The position numbers were made by a program, and so were the translations under genes. From contig USFH01000036.1 of NCBI GenBank assembly GCA_900553925.1, forward strand, positions 1-15,173: a stretch of 15,173 bases of DNA, given 5' to 3'. Positions 6,874 through 13,426 of the stretch are shown in pieces; within the stretch, counting starts at the first letter, position 1; each line of letters starts with the position of its first letter. This stretch comes from an uncultured Clostridium sp. Lineage in GTDB: Bacteria > Bacillota > Clostridia > Lachnospirales > Lachnospiraceae. The notes under the pieces were generated by a model that worked only from the letters and a program-made list of their open reading frames with translations, did no database searches and was not told where the DNA came from.

Positions 6874-8365
6874 AGATGAACCCCCTTGCCACAGCCATCG
6901 GGCTGAGTAATCCGATGCAGATCAAAAGCAACGCAAAGATTGCAAACTGCACATAAAACGGCAGCTTCGACAGGGCATCCCGCATCTTTACGCCCCGTTC
7001 CTGTATCACGCTTACCACAAACAAAATCACGCATCCAACGCCAAGGATCAAAAGTGCATATGGCGTAAATGCCACACCAAGCTTTCCTGACGATATCGTG
7101 AGCAAGGTGGATGGATGGAAATTCGTCACACTCTGTACAATCATATACCACGCGGTCTTCACGGAATCCACGCAGTCAAAATACCAGCTTAAATTCATCA
7201 GCACGAATGTACGCAGAATCATAAATACCCGGTATCCAAAGGATTTGTCATTGATATGCAGTTTCTTCTTCCATGTGCGGAAACTTCCTGCCAGGAATCC
7301 GGAAAGTGCAATGATCACACCGTTATAAAGCCCCCATCCGATATTATTCCATGTCGGTCCATGCCAGATACCTACAATGAAGAACACGATCAGATTCGTG
7401 ATTGCAACCGGAACATTGCGTCCGATCTTCTTGCCAAATGCCTTCCGGCTGCCGTTCCCGACCTTCATCATGAATTTGGAAAGCGTCAACGGATAGAATA
7501 CATAATCCTTCATCCATGTTCCAAGTGTGATATGCCAGCGGTGCCAGAAATCCGTAATGGATGTCGCGAAAAACGGGCGTTTGAAATTCTCATCCAGATT
7601 CACGCCGAACATATTCGCCACACCGAGCATGACATCGATACCTCCGGCGAAATTGCCATACAGCTCGATGGTATAAAGCAACACACCGAACGCCGCCGCA
7701 CCCGCATATTCGTGCGGATCTCCAAAGATTGCATCGCAGTAAACTGCCGCCCAGTCCGCAAGCACCATCTTCTTGAAAAAGCCCCAGAGAATACGCTCCA
7801 GACCATACTTGATATTATGCAGCGACCACGCATGCCCTTCATAAAGCTGATTGGCAAGTGTCTTGTATCTGCCAATCGGTCCCTGCAGAAGTTGTGGAAA
7901 AAATGCTACAAAAAGAGCATATTTGCCAATATGGTGTTCTGCCGGAATCCGCTTCCAGTACACGTCGAGCAGATATCCGATTGTCTGAAATGTATAGTAA
8001 GAGATTCCTAGCGGCAGTATGAAGTCCACCATAGAAAAATGCTGGTGTGCCACCGCATTGATATTCGCAATCACAAAGTTTGTATATTTCAGCACGCCAA
8101 GGATGCCTAGATTTAGGAGCATCGCAAGCATAAGCGCACATTTGCCGCTCTTTCCTTCTGCCTGTAGTTTCTCAATCCATCTGCCGCATGCATAGGTACT
8201 TAATGTCGAGCAAAGTATAAACGCCAGAGCCGGCACACTCGCGTACATATAATACGCATAGCTTATCACAAGCAGGATTGCCCATTGGAACTTCTTCGGG
8301 CACACATAATAAAGTACCAACGAAGCAAGGACAAATAGTATAAATATATTTGATGTTATCGCCAT
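6860..8365 (-). CDS. dltB: DltB/AlgI-type MBOAT acyltransferase
   Basis: This polytopic membrane protein (501 residues) belongs to the MBOAT family. It would move the aminoacyl group from the carrier protein across the membrane towards the surface polymer. The signature TDFWHRWHITLGTWMKDYVF (271-290) is followed by GIWHGPTWNNIGWGLYNG, whose histidine (335) is the invariant MBOAT residue. At 501 residues it is nearer AlgI/PatA in length than classical DltB (about 400). I chose the ATG at 8365 because AGGAG lies seven bases upstream; an upstream GTG at 8383 would put that ribosome site inside the coding region. It is the first gene of the cassette and begins only 23 bases after a strong terminator hairpin, leaving no obvious promoter of its own. 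Confidence 0.82.
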   Translation of the reverse strand: MAITSNIFILFVLASLVLYYVCPKKFQWAILLVISYAYYMYASVPALAFILCSTLSTYACGRWIEKLQAEGKSGKCALMLAMLLNLGILGVLKYTNFVIANINAVAHQHFSMVDFILPLGISYYTFQTIGYLLDVYWKRIPAEHHIGKYALFVAFFPQLLQGPIGRYKTLANQLYEGHAWSLHNIKYGLERILWGFFKKMVLADWAAVYCDAIFGDPHEYAGAAAFGVLLYTIELYGNFAGGIDVMLGVANMFGVNLDENFKRPFFATSITDFWHRWHITLGTWMKDYVFYPLTLSKFMMKVGNGSRKAFGKKIGRNVPVAITNLIVFFIVGIWHGPTWNNIGWGLYNGVIIALSGFLAGSFRTWKKKLHINDKSFGYRVFMILRTFVLMNLSWYFDCVDSVKTAWYMIVQSVTNFHPSTLLTISSGKLGVAFTPYALLILGVGCVILFVVSVIQERGVKMRDALSKLPFYVQFAIFALLLICIGLLSPMAVARGFIYAQF

Positions 8366-8388
8366 TCCTCTTCTCCTGATCACAACTC

Positions 8389-8422
8389 AAAAAAGGGATG
8401 TCCGGTCAAACATCCCTTTTTT
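8389..8422 (-). terminator. Intrinsic terminator (bidirectional shape) between the lipoprotein gene and dltB
   Basis: The 12-bp stem has arms AAAAAAGGGATG and CATCCCTTTTTT with a 10-base loop (8401-8410). On the minus strand it ends in six T. It starts five bases after the lipoprotein stop codon (TAA at 8430-8428). The A-run on the other arm makes it able to act in both directions. Its 3' edge is only 23 bases from the dltB start. Confidence 0.88.
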
Positions 8423-8427
8423 CACTA

Positions 8428-9138
8428 TTAGTAAGTAAGTCCATCTCCAAGACACTCATCGTCTCCACCATTATCTGCCGGTGCCGGAGCTTCGGTTGCC
8501 TGCTGCTGTGCTGCAGCAGCTGCAGCTGCTTCTGCGGCAGCCTTGGCGTCTGCGGCCGCTTTCTCTTCTTCTGCCTGCTTTACCGCAAGTTCGGCATCCT
8601 TCGTATCCACGGTCTTACCAGTCTTCACGCTCTTATAGCTCAGATAACAGATATCATCTTCTGCCGCCAGCTCTCCGTCCTTGATATCCTCCGGATCAAC
8701 ATCGTGAAGAACTACCGATGTATCATCTGCAAATGTAAGCTGGATATCAACTGCCGCATCCTCGGTTTCCTCTGCATCCTTCTCCAATGCATAATAGAGA
8801 TACCGCTTCTCCTTATCTGCTACGGTATCTTCGTCCGCAAGCAGGTTGTCTCCGAACTCTTCATCTGCGGATGTGCGGATTGCAACACTTGTAATCTCTT
8901 TCCCTGTCTTATTTGTAAGCTTTACCTTGATTGCATCTGCAGATTCTACGCCGATTGCAGGAAGCACCTCCTCTGCATCCACCGGTGTCGCTTCCGTCGT
9001 TGCCTCAGTCGTAGCTACTTCCGTAGTTGTAGCTTCTGTCGTGGCTTCTGTTGTGGTTGCTTCCTCCTTCTTGCCACATCCGGTAAGCAATGCACAGGCA
9101 AGCACAGTAAGCCCTGCCACCATCTTGATCTTTCTCAT
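8428..9138 (-). CDS. Putative lipoprotein with TTEA-rich linker and Ala-rich tail
   Basis: The 236-residue product has a lipoprotein signal peptide with lipobox LTGC, so Cys21 should carry the lipid anchor on the outer face of the membrane. Residues 27-51 are a low-complexity TTEATTEA spacer. The middle (about 60-165) looks like a beta-rich domain with VKLTNKTGKEITSVAIRTS and FGDNLL. From about 180 an Ala/Glu/Lys-rich probable helix leads into a Gln/Pro/Asp tail ending ECLGDGLTY. I do not recognise a named family. The start ATG at 9138 has GGAGGA seven bases upstream. It begins 29 bases after the ChW-repeat gene, so the two are probably one transcript, closed by the terminator at 8389-8422. 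A surface role with the ChW protein is likely; the biochemical function is unknown. Confidence 0.85.
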   Translation of the reverse strand: MRKIKMVAGLTVLACALLTGCGKKEEATTTEATTEATTTEVATTEATTEATPVDAEEVLPAIGVESADAIKVKLTNKTGKEITSVAIRTSADEEFGDNLLADEDTVADKEKRYLYYALEKDAEETEDAAVDIQLTFADDTSVVLHDVDPEDIKDGELAAEDDICYLSYKSVKTGKTVDTKDAELAVKQAEEEKAAADAKAAAEAAAAAAAQQQATEAPAPADNGGDDECLGDGLTY

Positions 9139-9167
9139 GTTTTCTTCCTCCGTTATGTAATATTTCT

Positions 9168-11030
9168 CTAATTCATCCTCTGGTAATCACTATATCTCCA
9201 TGTTCCCGGTGTTCCATATGTTATACCAAACGCCTGTCTGCCGGTATTGTATGTAAAGTTCGGATCATATACCGTGATTGCCCCATTCTTTACAATCTCA
9301 CACCATCCATGTGTCACGCGTCTGCCATTCGACTGTGGCAGATAGCCCTGCACATAATGTACATCATATCCGAGCAGTTTCGCCATCTGATAGAATGTTG
9401 CCGCCATGTTATAGCAGTTACCCTTGTTGTTCCGGAAACCATAGATTGCATACCAGTCTGCATTGGTATAGCCTGCCGGTACATCAGTACTGTTCGTAAA
9501 ATACGGCATCCCCGCAGACCAGTTAAATGCAGCCTGCAGATTCCATCCGATTTCATTCAGTCTTGCCCGCGCATAACCCTCTGCCTCTGTGTCCAGATTG
9601 TTGCGGTATGCATTCCCGACAACCCCCGGTGCATACTGCGCTTTCGAGCGGATTGCAATCTCAATTGCCTGTGCACATTTGCCAAGTGTCACAACACCTG
9701 CCGGATTGCCATTGCATGCCCACCCAAGCCAGCCTGCTGACTGACTATGTACACGATAGTACACATCAAAGTACTTGGCATCGTTGCCTGTCAGTTCTAC
9801 TTTGACTGCTTCGATATTTCCATTTCCAAGTGACGCACCATCTGACACGTAGCCGGACCAGCCGCCGTTTCTATATACACTGTAACGCACACCAACATTT
9901 GCATTTCCGACGGTATGCACACGCAGATCCTGCAATGCAAGGCCGCGTCCGGTCGTTCCGCTTGTCTGCTGGTTCGACACTTCTCCCTGCCAGCCATTAT
10001 CCTGAACATAAGAGCTATATACGATTCCCGGAGTGATCACGTTGACATTCGTTGTTGCCCCCGGAGCAGCCTGCCCCTTCGGAACAAGCACGACCTGCAT
10101 TGCCTCCATACGGAAGCTTGCACCGGTACTTCCGGCGATCTCGTCATTCTTCGCCCAGTCAAGCCAGCCGACCTTCTGGACATGGGTACGATAATAGATA
10201 TCATATTTCGATGCATCATTTCCGGTCAGCCGGATCCGGACTGCTTCGAGACGCTTGCCCTGTCCGGTCGTTCCTGCCTGCTGGCCATTCCTTGCATAGG
10301 CAGTCCAGCCATAAGATTGTACATGCACGCTGTATTCCACATTCAGATCATAACCGACCGGCGTGATCGTGATTGCCTCCAGGCGCTTGCCCTGTCCGGT
10401 CGTACCAAGTACGGAATCCTTTGCAGACATCCAGCCATAGCTCTGTACATGAGCGGTCATATCCAGTGCCTTACGCTCCACAAACGCAGAACCTGTTCCC
10501 TGCGGTCTTGCACTTCCGCGTGGCAGAATACGGATCTCAATAGCCTCCGCGCGCTTCGCATAGCCCTTTGTACCTGCGACTTCGCCGTTTTTCGCCCAGT
10601 TCAACCAGCCGTAAGACTGCACATGCAGGCGGTAATAAATATCGTAATTATCTTTGTTCGCGCCGGTAAGCTCGATCTGTACAGCCTCCATACGCTTTGC
10701 CTTGCCCGTCGTTCCGGACAATACGCCATCTGCTACGTAGTCCTGCCAGCCATAGGTCTGCACATGCGAACGGTACCGCACGCCAAGTCCTTCCACGCCG
10801 CTTACCTTTATCTGCATTGCTTCGAGACGTTTTCCAAGGCCGGTTGTTCCCGCAACGCCACTTGTTATATAGTTCGTCCATCCCTTACTTTGGACATGCA
10901 CCCGGTACTGTACTGTCGGCAGTGGGGATGCTGCCTGTGCCGTAAGCGGCTGCACACTCCCGAACACTGTCAGGAATACAAACAGGAATGCCAATGCTCC
11001 GGCAAACAACGATTTTACGTTTCTCTTCAT
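9168..11030 (-). CDS. Secreted ChW-repeat protein with C-terminal transglutaminase-like domain
   Basis: The 620-residue product has a signal peptide (about 1-33, cleavage near AQA-A). Nine ChW repeats follow (about 38-462), each with the pattern YR-HVQ--GW----G--AGTTG---R-EA--I; the marker tryptophans are W51, W95, W142, W200, W242, W289, W347, W391 and W434. The repeats form three groups of three, each group ending in a Pro/Gly-containing linker. The C-terminal domain (about 480-620) has a transglutaminase-like triad: Cys539 in GNCYNMA, His574 in THGWCEI and Asp589 in VYDPNF. ChW repeats occur in clostridial surface proteins and may bind wall or other surface polymers. The enzyme domain could be a protein cross-linker or peptidase; its substrate is unknown. 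The ATG at 11030 is preferred over one at 11048 because GGAGGAG lies between them. A lipoprotein gene follows 29 bases later. Confidence 0.9.
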   Translation of the reverse strand: MKRNVKSLFAGALAFLFVFLTVFGSVQPLTAQAASPLPTVQYRVHVQSKGWTNYITSGVAGTTGLGKRLEAMQIKVSGVEGLGVRYRSHVQTYGWQDYVADGVLSGTTGKAKRMEAVQIELTGANKDNYDIYYRLHVQSYGWLNWAKNGEVAGTKGYAKRAEAIEIRILPRGSARPQGTGSAFVERKALDMTAHVQSYGWMSAKDSVLGTTGQGKRLEAITITPVGYDLNVEYSVHVQSYGWTAYARNGQQAGTTGQGKRLEAVRIRLTGNDASKYDIYYRTHVQKVGWLDWAKNDEIAGSTGASFRMEAMQVVLVPKGQAAPGATTNVNVITPGIVYSSYVQDNGWQGEVSNQQTSGTTGRGLALQDLRVHTVGNANVGVRYSVYRNGGWSGYVSDGASLGNGNIEAVKVELTGNDAKYFDVYYRVHSQSAGWLGWACNGNPAGVVTLGKCAQAIEIAIRSKAQYAPGVVGNAYRNNLDTEAEGYARARLNEIGWNLQAAFNWSAGMPYFTNSTDVPAGYTNADWYAIYGFRNNKGNCYNMAATFYQMAKLLGYDVHYVQGYLPQSNGRRVTHGWCEIVKNGAITVYDPNFTYNTGRQAFGITYGTPGTWRYSDYQRMN

Positions 11031-11090
11031 CTTCTTTCGCTCCTCCATCTTTTGTCGTGTCGCATCTTATGTGCCCCAGATCTAGTTGTG

Positions 11091-11105
11091 CACTGTGTCA
11101 CAGTG
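11091..11105. promoter_or_regulatory. Candidate operator dyad downstream of the ChW gene promoter
   Basis: CACTGTG (11091-11097), one base, then CACAGTG (11099-11105) make a perfect 7-bp dyad. It lies about 10-25 bases downstream of the predicted transcription start, a place typical for repressor binding. No regulator is assigned. Confidence 0.35.
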
Positions 11106-11122
11106 ATTACACACGCGTTTTT

Positions 11123-11151
11123 ATGCTACCATATTTTCCCTGCACATTCAA
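11123..11151 (-). promoter_or_regulatory. Probable promoter of the ChW-repeat/lipoprotein operon
   Basis: The coding strand has TTGAAT (11151-11146), a 17-base spacer ending in TGG, and TAGCAT (11128-11123). Both hexamers match consensus at four positions, and the TGG before the -10 is the extended -10 form. The leader to the ATG at 11030 is about 85 bases. Confidence 0.55.
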
Positions 11152-11193
11152 TAAATGGAACTAGCAGGTTAAACTTTTTTGTAATCAAAACGT

Positions 11194-11225
11194 AAAATGT
11201 CCCGGAGACGTTCATCTCCGGGACA
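11194..11225 (-). terminator. Intrinsic terminator of hpf
   Basis: An 11-bp perfect stem (TGTCCCGGAGA at 11198-11208, TCTCCGGGACA at 11215-11225) has a 6-base loop. On the minus strand it is followed by TTTT and then ACGTTTT. It lies about 33 bases after the hpf stop codon. Confidence 0.88.
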
Positions 11226-11258
11226 CCTCTTTCATAACCCTCTATACTACTGATACAA

Positions 11259-11786
11259 TTAAAACTCCGGCTCGATCAATCCAAACGTATTACCTCTACG
11301 CTTGTATACGACATTCACCTTGTCTGTCTCTGCGTTGCGGAATACAAAGAAATTATGTCCAAGCAGATCCATCTGGATGCATGCATCTTCCGGATACATA
11401 GGCTCTAACACAACCTTCTTGCTACGGATAATCTGGACATCCTCATCCTCGAGTCCTTCTACATTGAAGAAATCGTTGTTGATATAACCGGAATTCTGTT
11501 CCTTGTCCAAAATACGCTTCTTATGGCGTGTTACCTGACGTTCGATAATCTCCACAACCAAATCGATGGATACATACATATTATCGCTCGCCTGTTCTGC
11601 ACGGATCGTATGTCCCTTCATCGGGATCGTAACCTCAATCTTCTGACGGTCCTTATCTACCGAAAGTGTAACCTGTGCTGCTGTGTCTTCACCGAAGAAC
11701 TTCTCGATTCTCTCAAGCTTCTCGTAAATCGCCTGCTTCAGTGCGTCTGTAACCTCAATGTTCTTTCCACTTATGATGTAATTCAT
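11259..11786 (-). CDS. hpf: Long-form ribosome hibernation promoting factor (HPF)
   Basis: HPF binds the 30S decoding region in stationary phase and, in its long form, pairs ribosomes into inactive 100S dimers. The 175-residue product begins MNYIISGKNIEVTDALKQAI, the usual N-terminal ribosome-binding domain (1 to about 95). After a short linker it has the long-form dimerisation domain (about 116-175), with VVLEPMYPEDACIQMDLLGH and VVYKRRGNTFGLIEPEF. The ATG at 11786 has AAAGGAG nine bases upstream. It has its own promoter and terminator, so it is monocistronic. hpf often lies next to secA and prfB in Firmicutes; here about 7 kb of envelope genes lie between it and secA. Confidence 0.96.
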   Translation of the reverse strand: MNYIISGKNIEVTDALKQAIYEKLERIEKFFGEDTAAQVTLSVDKDRQKIEVTIPMKGHTIRAEQASDNMYVSIDLVVEIIERQVTRHKKRILDKEQNSGYINNDFFNVEGLEDEDVQIIRSKKVVLEPMYPEDACIQMDLLGHNFFVFRNAETDKVNVVYKRRGNTFGLIEPEF

Positions 11787-11821
11787 ATGCCCCAGCTCCT
11801 TTACGTCGAACTATAGAAAAT

Positions 11822-11843
11822 AAAAAATGTGCGTGAAGCACAT
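11822..11843 (-). terminator. Terminator-like hairpin in the hpf leader (possible attenuator)
   Basis: Arms ATGTGC (11827-11832) and GCACAT (11838-11843) enclose a 5-base loop and are followed on the minus strand by TTTTTTA then TTTT. It begins only about 12 bases after the predicted start of hpf transcription and 36 bases before the hpf start codon. The shape is that of a short intrinsic terminator or attenuator; the stem is only 6 bp, so efficiency is uncertain. Confidence 0.5.
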
Positions 11844-11861
11844 GTACTTTCTATGTTTAGT

Positions 11862-11870
11862 ATTATAGCA
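11862..11870 (-). promoter_or_regulatory. hpf promoter (extended -10)
   Basis: The coding strand reads TGCTATAAT: a perfect TATAAT (11867-11862) with the TGN extension. No convincing -35 is found at 17 bases. That area instead holds a small dyad (CCCTT 11880-11884, AAGGG 11890-11894) that could be a regulator site. Transcription would start near 11855, leaving a leader of about 70 bases. Confidence 0.65.
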
Positions 11871-11939
11871 TACCGAACCCCCTTTTGGGAAGGGATTTTT
11901 CGTCAAAATATACAAAAAATTAACATTTTTAATAAAAGC

Positions 11940-11973
11940 AAAAGGACATTCCCGATTTATTTCGAAAATGTCC
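11940..11973 (-). terminator. Intrinsic terminator of the NlpC/P60 gene
   Basis: On the minus strand GGACATTTTCG (11973-11963) pairs with CGGGAATGTCC (11954-11944), 11 bp with two G-U pairs and an 8-base loop. TTTTGCTTTTATT follows. It lies about 37 bases after the stop codon of the hydrolase gene. Confidence 0.82.
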
Positions 11974-12009
11974 TCTTTTCACACATTATGGAAAGTTAAA
12001 ACTTATCAA

Positions 12010-13347
12010 CTAATTCGCAATTCTACAAGCCTTAAACGGAGTGCTGTAGTTTACACTTGAAATCTTGATACCTGTACGGCTGCTGCTTGCATGTACGATC
12101 TGTCCGTTACCGATGTAGATTCCGACGTGCTCACAGGAACCTGTACCATGATCGTAGAATACGAGGTCTCCAGGTGCCAGTGCCGCAAGGCTGACTGCTG
12201 TTCCTGCGTTACTCTGTGGTGTACATGTACGAGGAAGTGAATATCCAAAATTCTTATATACACTCTGTACGAATCCGGAACAATCCGCACCGTTCGTCAG
12301 GGATGTACCGCCCCATACATATGGGTTGCCAACGAACTGACATGCAAAATTTGCAACCTGCTGACCAAGCTCTGATACAGGAACGTCTGTCACAGGAGCC
12401 TCTGTCGTTGGAGCTTCTGTAGAAGGAGCTTCTGTCGTTGTTGTTTCTGTCGTTGTTGTCGTATCCGTTGTCTGTGCCGGAGCACTCTCCGCCTTTGCTG
12501 TTGCCATATTATAGGAAACTGTTATGTACTCGTTCTTTACATATCCGGTTACGGTATCAAGCTGGATCTTCGTCCATGCATCACCTGTCTCCACGATTGG
12601 ATATGTCTCACCCTGTGCAAGAATAGTAATTTCCTCGCTGTCTGTGCTTGCTTCTTTACGGAGCTTCAATGCAGCGGTGTTTACAACTGCAACCTTTGAC
12701 AGGTTTGCGCTTGCATAATTTGCCGCATCACTGCCAAATGCAAGAAGATCGTTTCGGATGTAGCCATCCACATTTCCGGATGTAATATGTGACCATGTGT
12801 CACCCTTTTCCACGATATTCACAAGACCGCCGTTTGCGATGCTTCCGACTTTAGCCGCATTCACATCGCCGGACTTACGGATATTTACGGAACCGGATGC
12901 TGTTACAACTGCCTTTCCCGTGAAATCCATCACCGGAGATGCCGCTGCCTGGGAAGCAACTTGCTGTGTATCCTCTGTCAAAGCTGCTTCTGTCGTCTCC
13001 TCTGTCTGCGCTTCTGTTGTTGTCTCTTCCGTCTGAACAGAAGAAGCAACAGCTGTGATCGATCCTGTGTTTCCTTCTATTTCCTGAACAGATCCGGTAA
13101 CGACTGCATCGGTTGCTGTCGCTTCAGCGACCGCCTGTACTGTTGCATCATCCGGTGTTGCCTGCGCGGTAAATACCTCGCCGCCCTGTTCTTCGATATA
13201 ACGGTCTACAATTGATGTAATGCTGACGTTCGCATCTGTATATACGAACTCGTCCGCCAGTGCTTTATATGTGTATGTACCCATGGACGAAGCAAAAATA
13301 CAACCTGTTGCTGCTACCGCCAACCACTTTACAGATGGTTTTTTCAT
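12010..13347 (-). CDS. Secreted SH3b-SH3b-NlpC/P60 peptidoglycan hydrolase
   Basis: The 445-residue exported protein has an N-terminal signal segment (about 1-31). A Thr/Glu-rich stretch (about 105-125) precedes two bacterial SH3 domains (about 145-205 with VNIRKSGDVNAAKVGSI, about 219-277 with LKLRKEASTDSEEITIL), which usually bind cell wall. A second Thr-rich linker (about 293-322) leads to an NlpC/P60 domain (about 325-445). The catalytic residues are Cys356 in GADCSGFVQSVY, His407 in EHVGIYIG and His419 in GQIVHAS. Such enzymes cut D-Glu to diamino-acid bonds in peptidoglycan stem peptides during growth or cell separation. The ATG at 13347 has GGAGGT six bases upstream. The gene stands alone between its own promoter and terminator. 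The exact bond cleaved is inferred from the family. Confidence 0.94.
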   Translation of the reverse strand: MKKPSVKWLAVAATGCIFASSMGTYTYKALADEFVYTDANVSITSIVDRYIEEQGGEVFTAQATPDDATVQAVAEATATDAVVTGSVQEIEGNTGSITAVASSVQTEETTTEAQTEETTEAALTEDTQQVASQAAASPVMDFTGKAVVTASGSVNIRKSGDVNAAKVGSIANGGLVNIVEKGDTWSHITSGNVDGYIRNDLLAFGSDAANYASANLSKVAVVNTAALKLRKEASTDSEEITILAQGETYPIVETGDAWTKIQLDTVTGYVKNEYITVSYNMATAKAESAPAQTTDTTTTTETTTTEAPSTEAPTTEAPVTDVPVSELGQQVANFACQFVGNPYVWGGTSLTNGADCSGFVQSVYKNFGYSLPRTCTPQSNAGTAVSLAALAPGDLVFYDHGTGSCEHVGIYIGNGQIVHASSSRTGIKISSVNYSTPFKACRIAN

Positions 13348-13363
13348 GTTCTTACCTCCAATT

Positions 13364-13380
13364 TGTTACGAATATGTTAC
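13364..13380 (+). promoter_or_regulatory. WalR-like direct repeat in the hydrolase leader
   Basis: The plus strand has TGTTAC, five bases (GAATA), then TGTTAC. This fits the WalR (YycF) consensus TGTWAH-N5-TGTWAH at all 12 defined positions. It lies just upstream of the ribosome site and about 10-27 bases after the predicted transcription start, facing opposite to the gene. In Bacillus, WalR controls wall hydrolase genes; sites past the start tend to repress. Binding here is inferred. Confidence 0.5.
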
Positions 13381-13397
13381 AACTTATTACATTGGTC

Positions 13398-13426
13398 ATT
13401 ATAGCAACCCATCATATTATTGTCAA
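13398..13426 (-). promoter_or_regulatory. Full-consensus sigma-A promoter of the NlpC/P60 gene
   Basis: The coding strand has TTGACA (13426-13421), a 17-base spacer ending in TGC, and TATAAT (13403-13398). Both hexamers are perfect, the spacing is ideal, and the extended -10 TG is present. A-rich runs (AAAAAA, AAAAA) just upstream resemble an UP element. Strong expression is expected unless repressed. Confidence 0.92.

Noticed and set aside
7256..8011. 251-codon plus-strand frame opposite the MBOAT gene
   Set aside because: It is antisense to a well-supported membrane protein and has Cys/His/Arg-rich shadow composition.
8381..8383. GTG start giving a longer MBOAT protein
   Set aside because: It would place the AGGAG ribosome site inside the coding region; the ATG at 8365 is correctly spaced from it.
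8373..8408. TTGACC at 8408-8403 with TGTGAT 19 bases on, as a dltB promoter
   Set aside because: The -35 is good, but it lies in the terminator loop, the spacer is too long, the -10 is weak, and the transcript would start on the ribosome site.
8500..8540. GCTGCAGCAGCTGCAGC-type palindromic run
   Set aside because: It is explained by alanine-codon repeats in the lipoprotein's Ala-rich arm.
9300..10930. Regularly spaced similar segments that could suggest a CRISPR array
   Set aside because: The period is about 130-175 bases, and the similarity is protein-level ChW repeats in an open frame, not identical short repeats with unique spacers.
11046..11048. ATG start giving a ChW protein six residues longer
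   Set aside because: The GGAGGAG site overlaps this ATG and is properly spaced for the ATG at 11030, which also gives a cleaner signal peptide.
9915..11195. 426-codon plus-strand frame opposite the ChW gene
   Set aside because: Its apparent repeats are the antisense image of the ChW repeats; no ribosome site.
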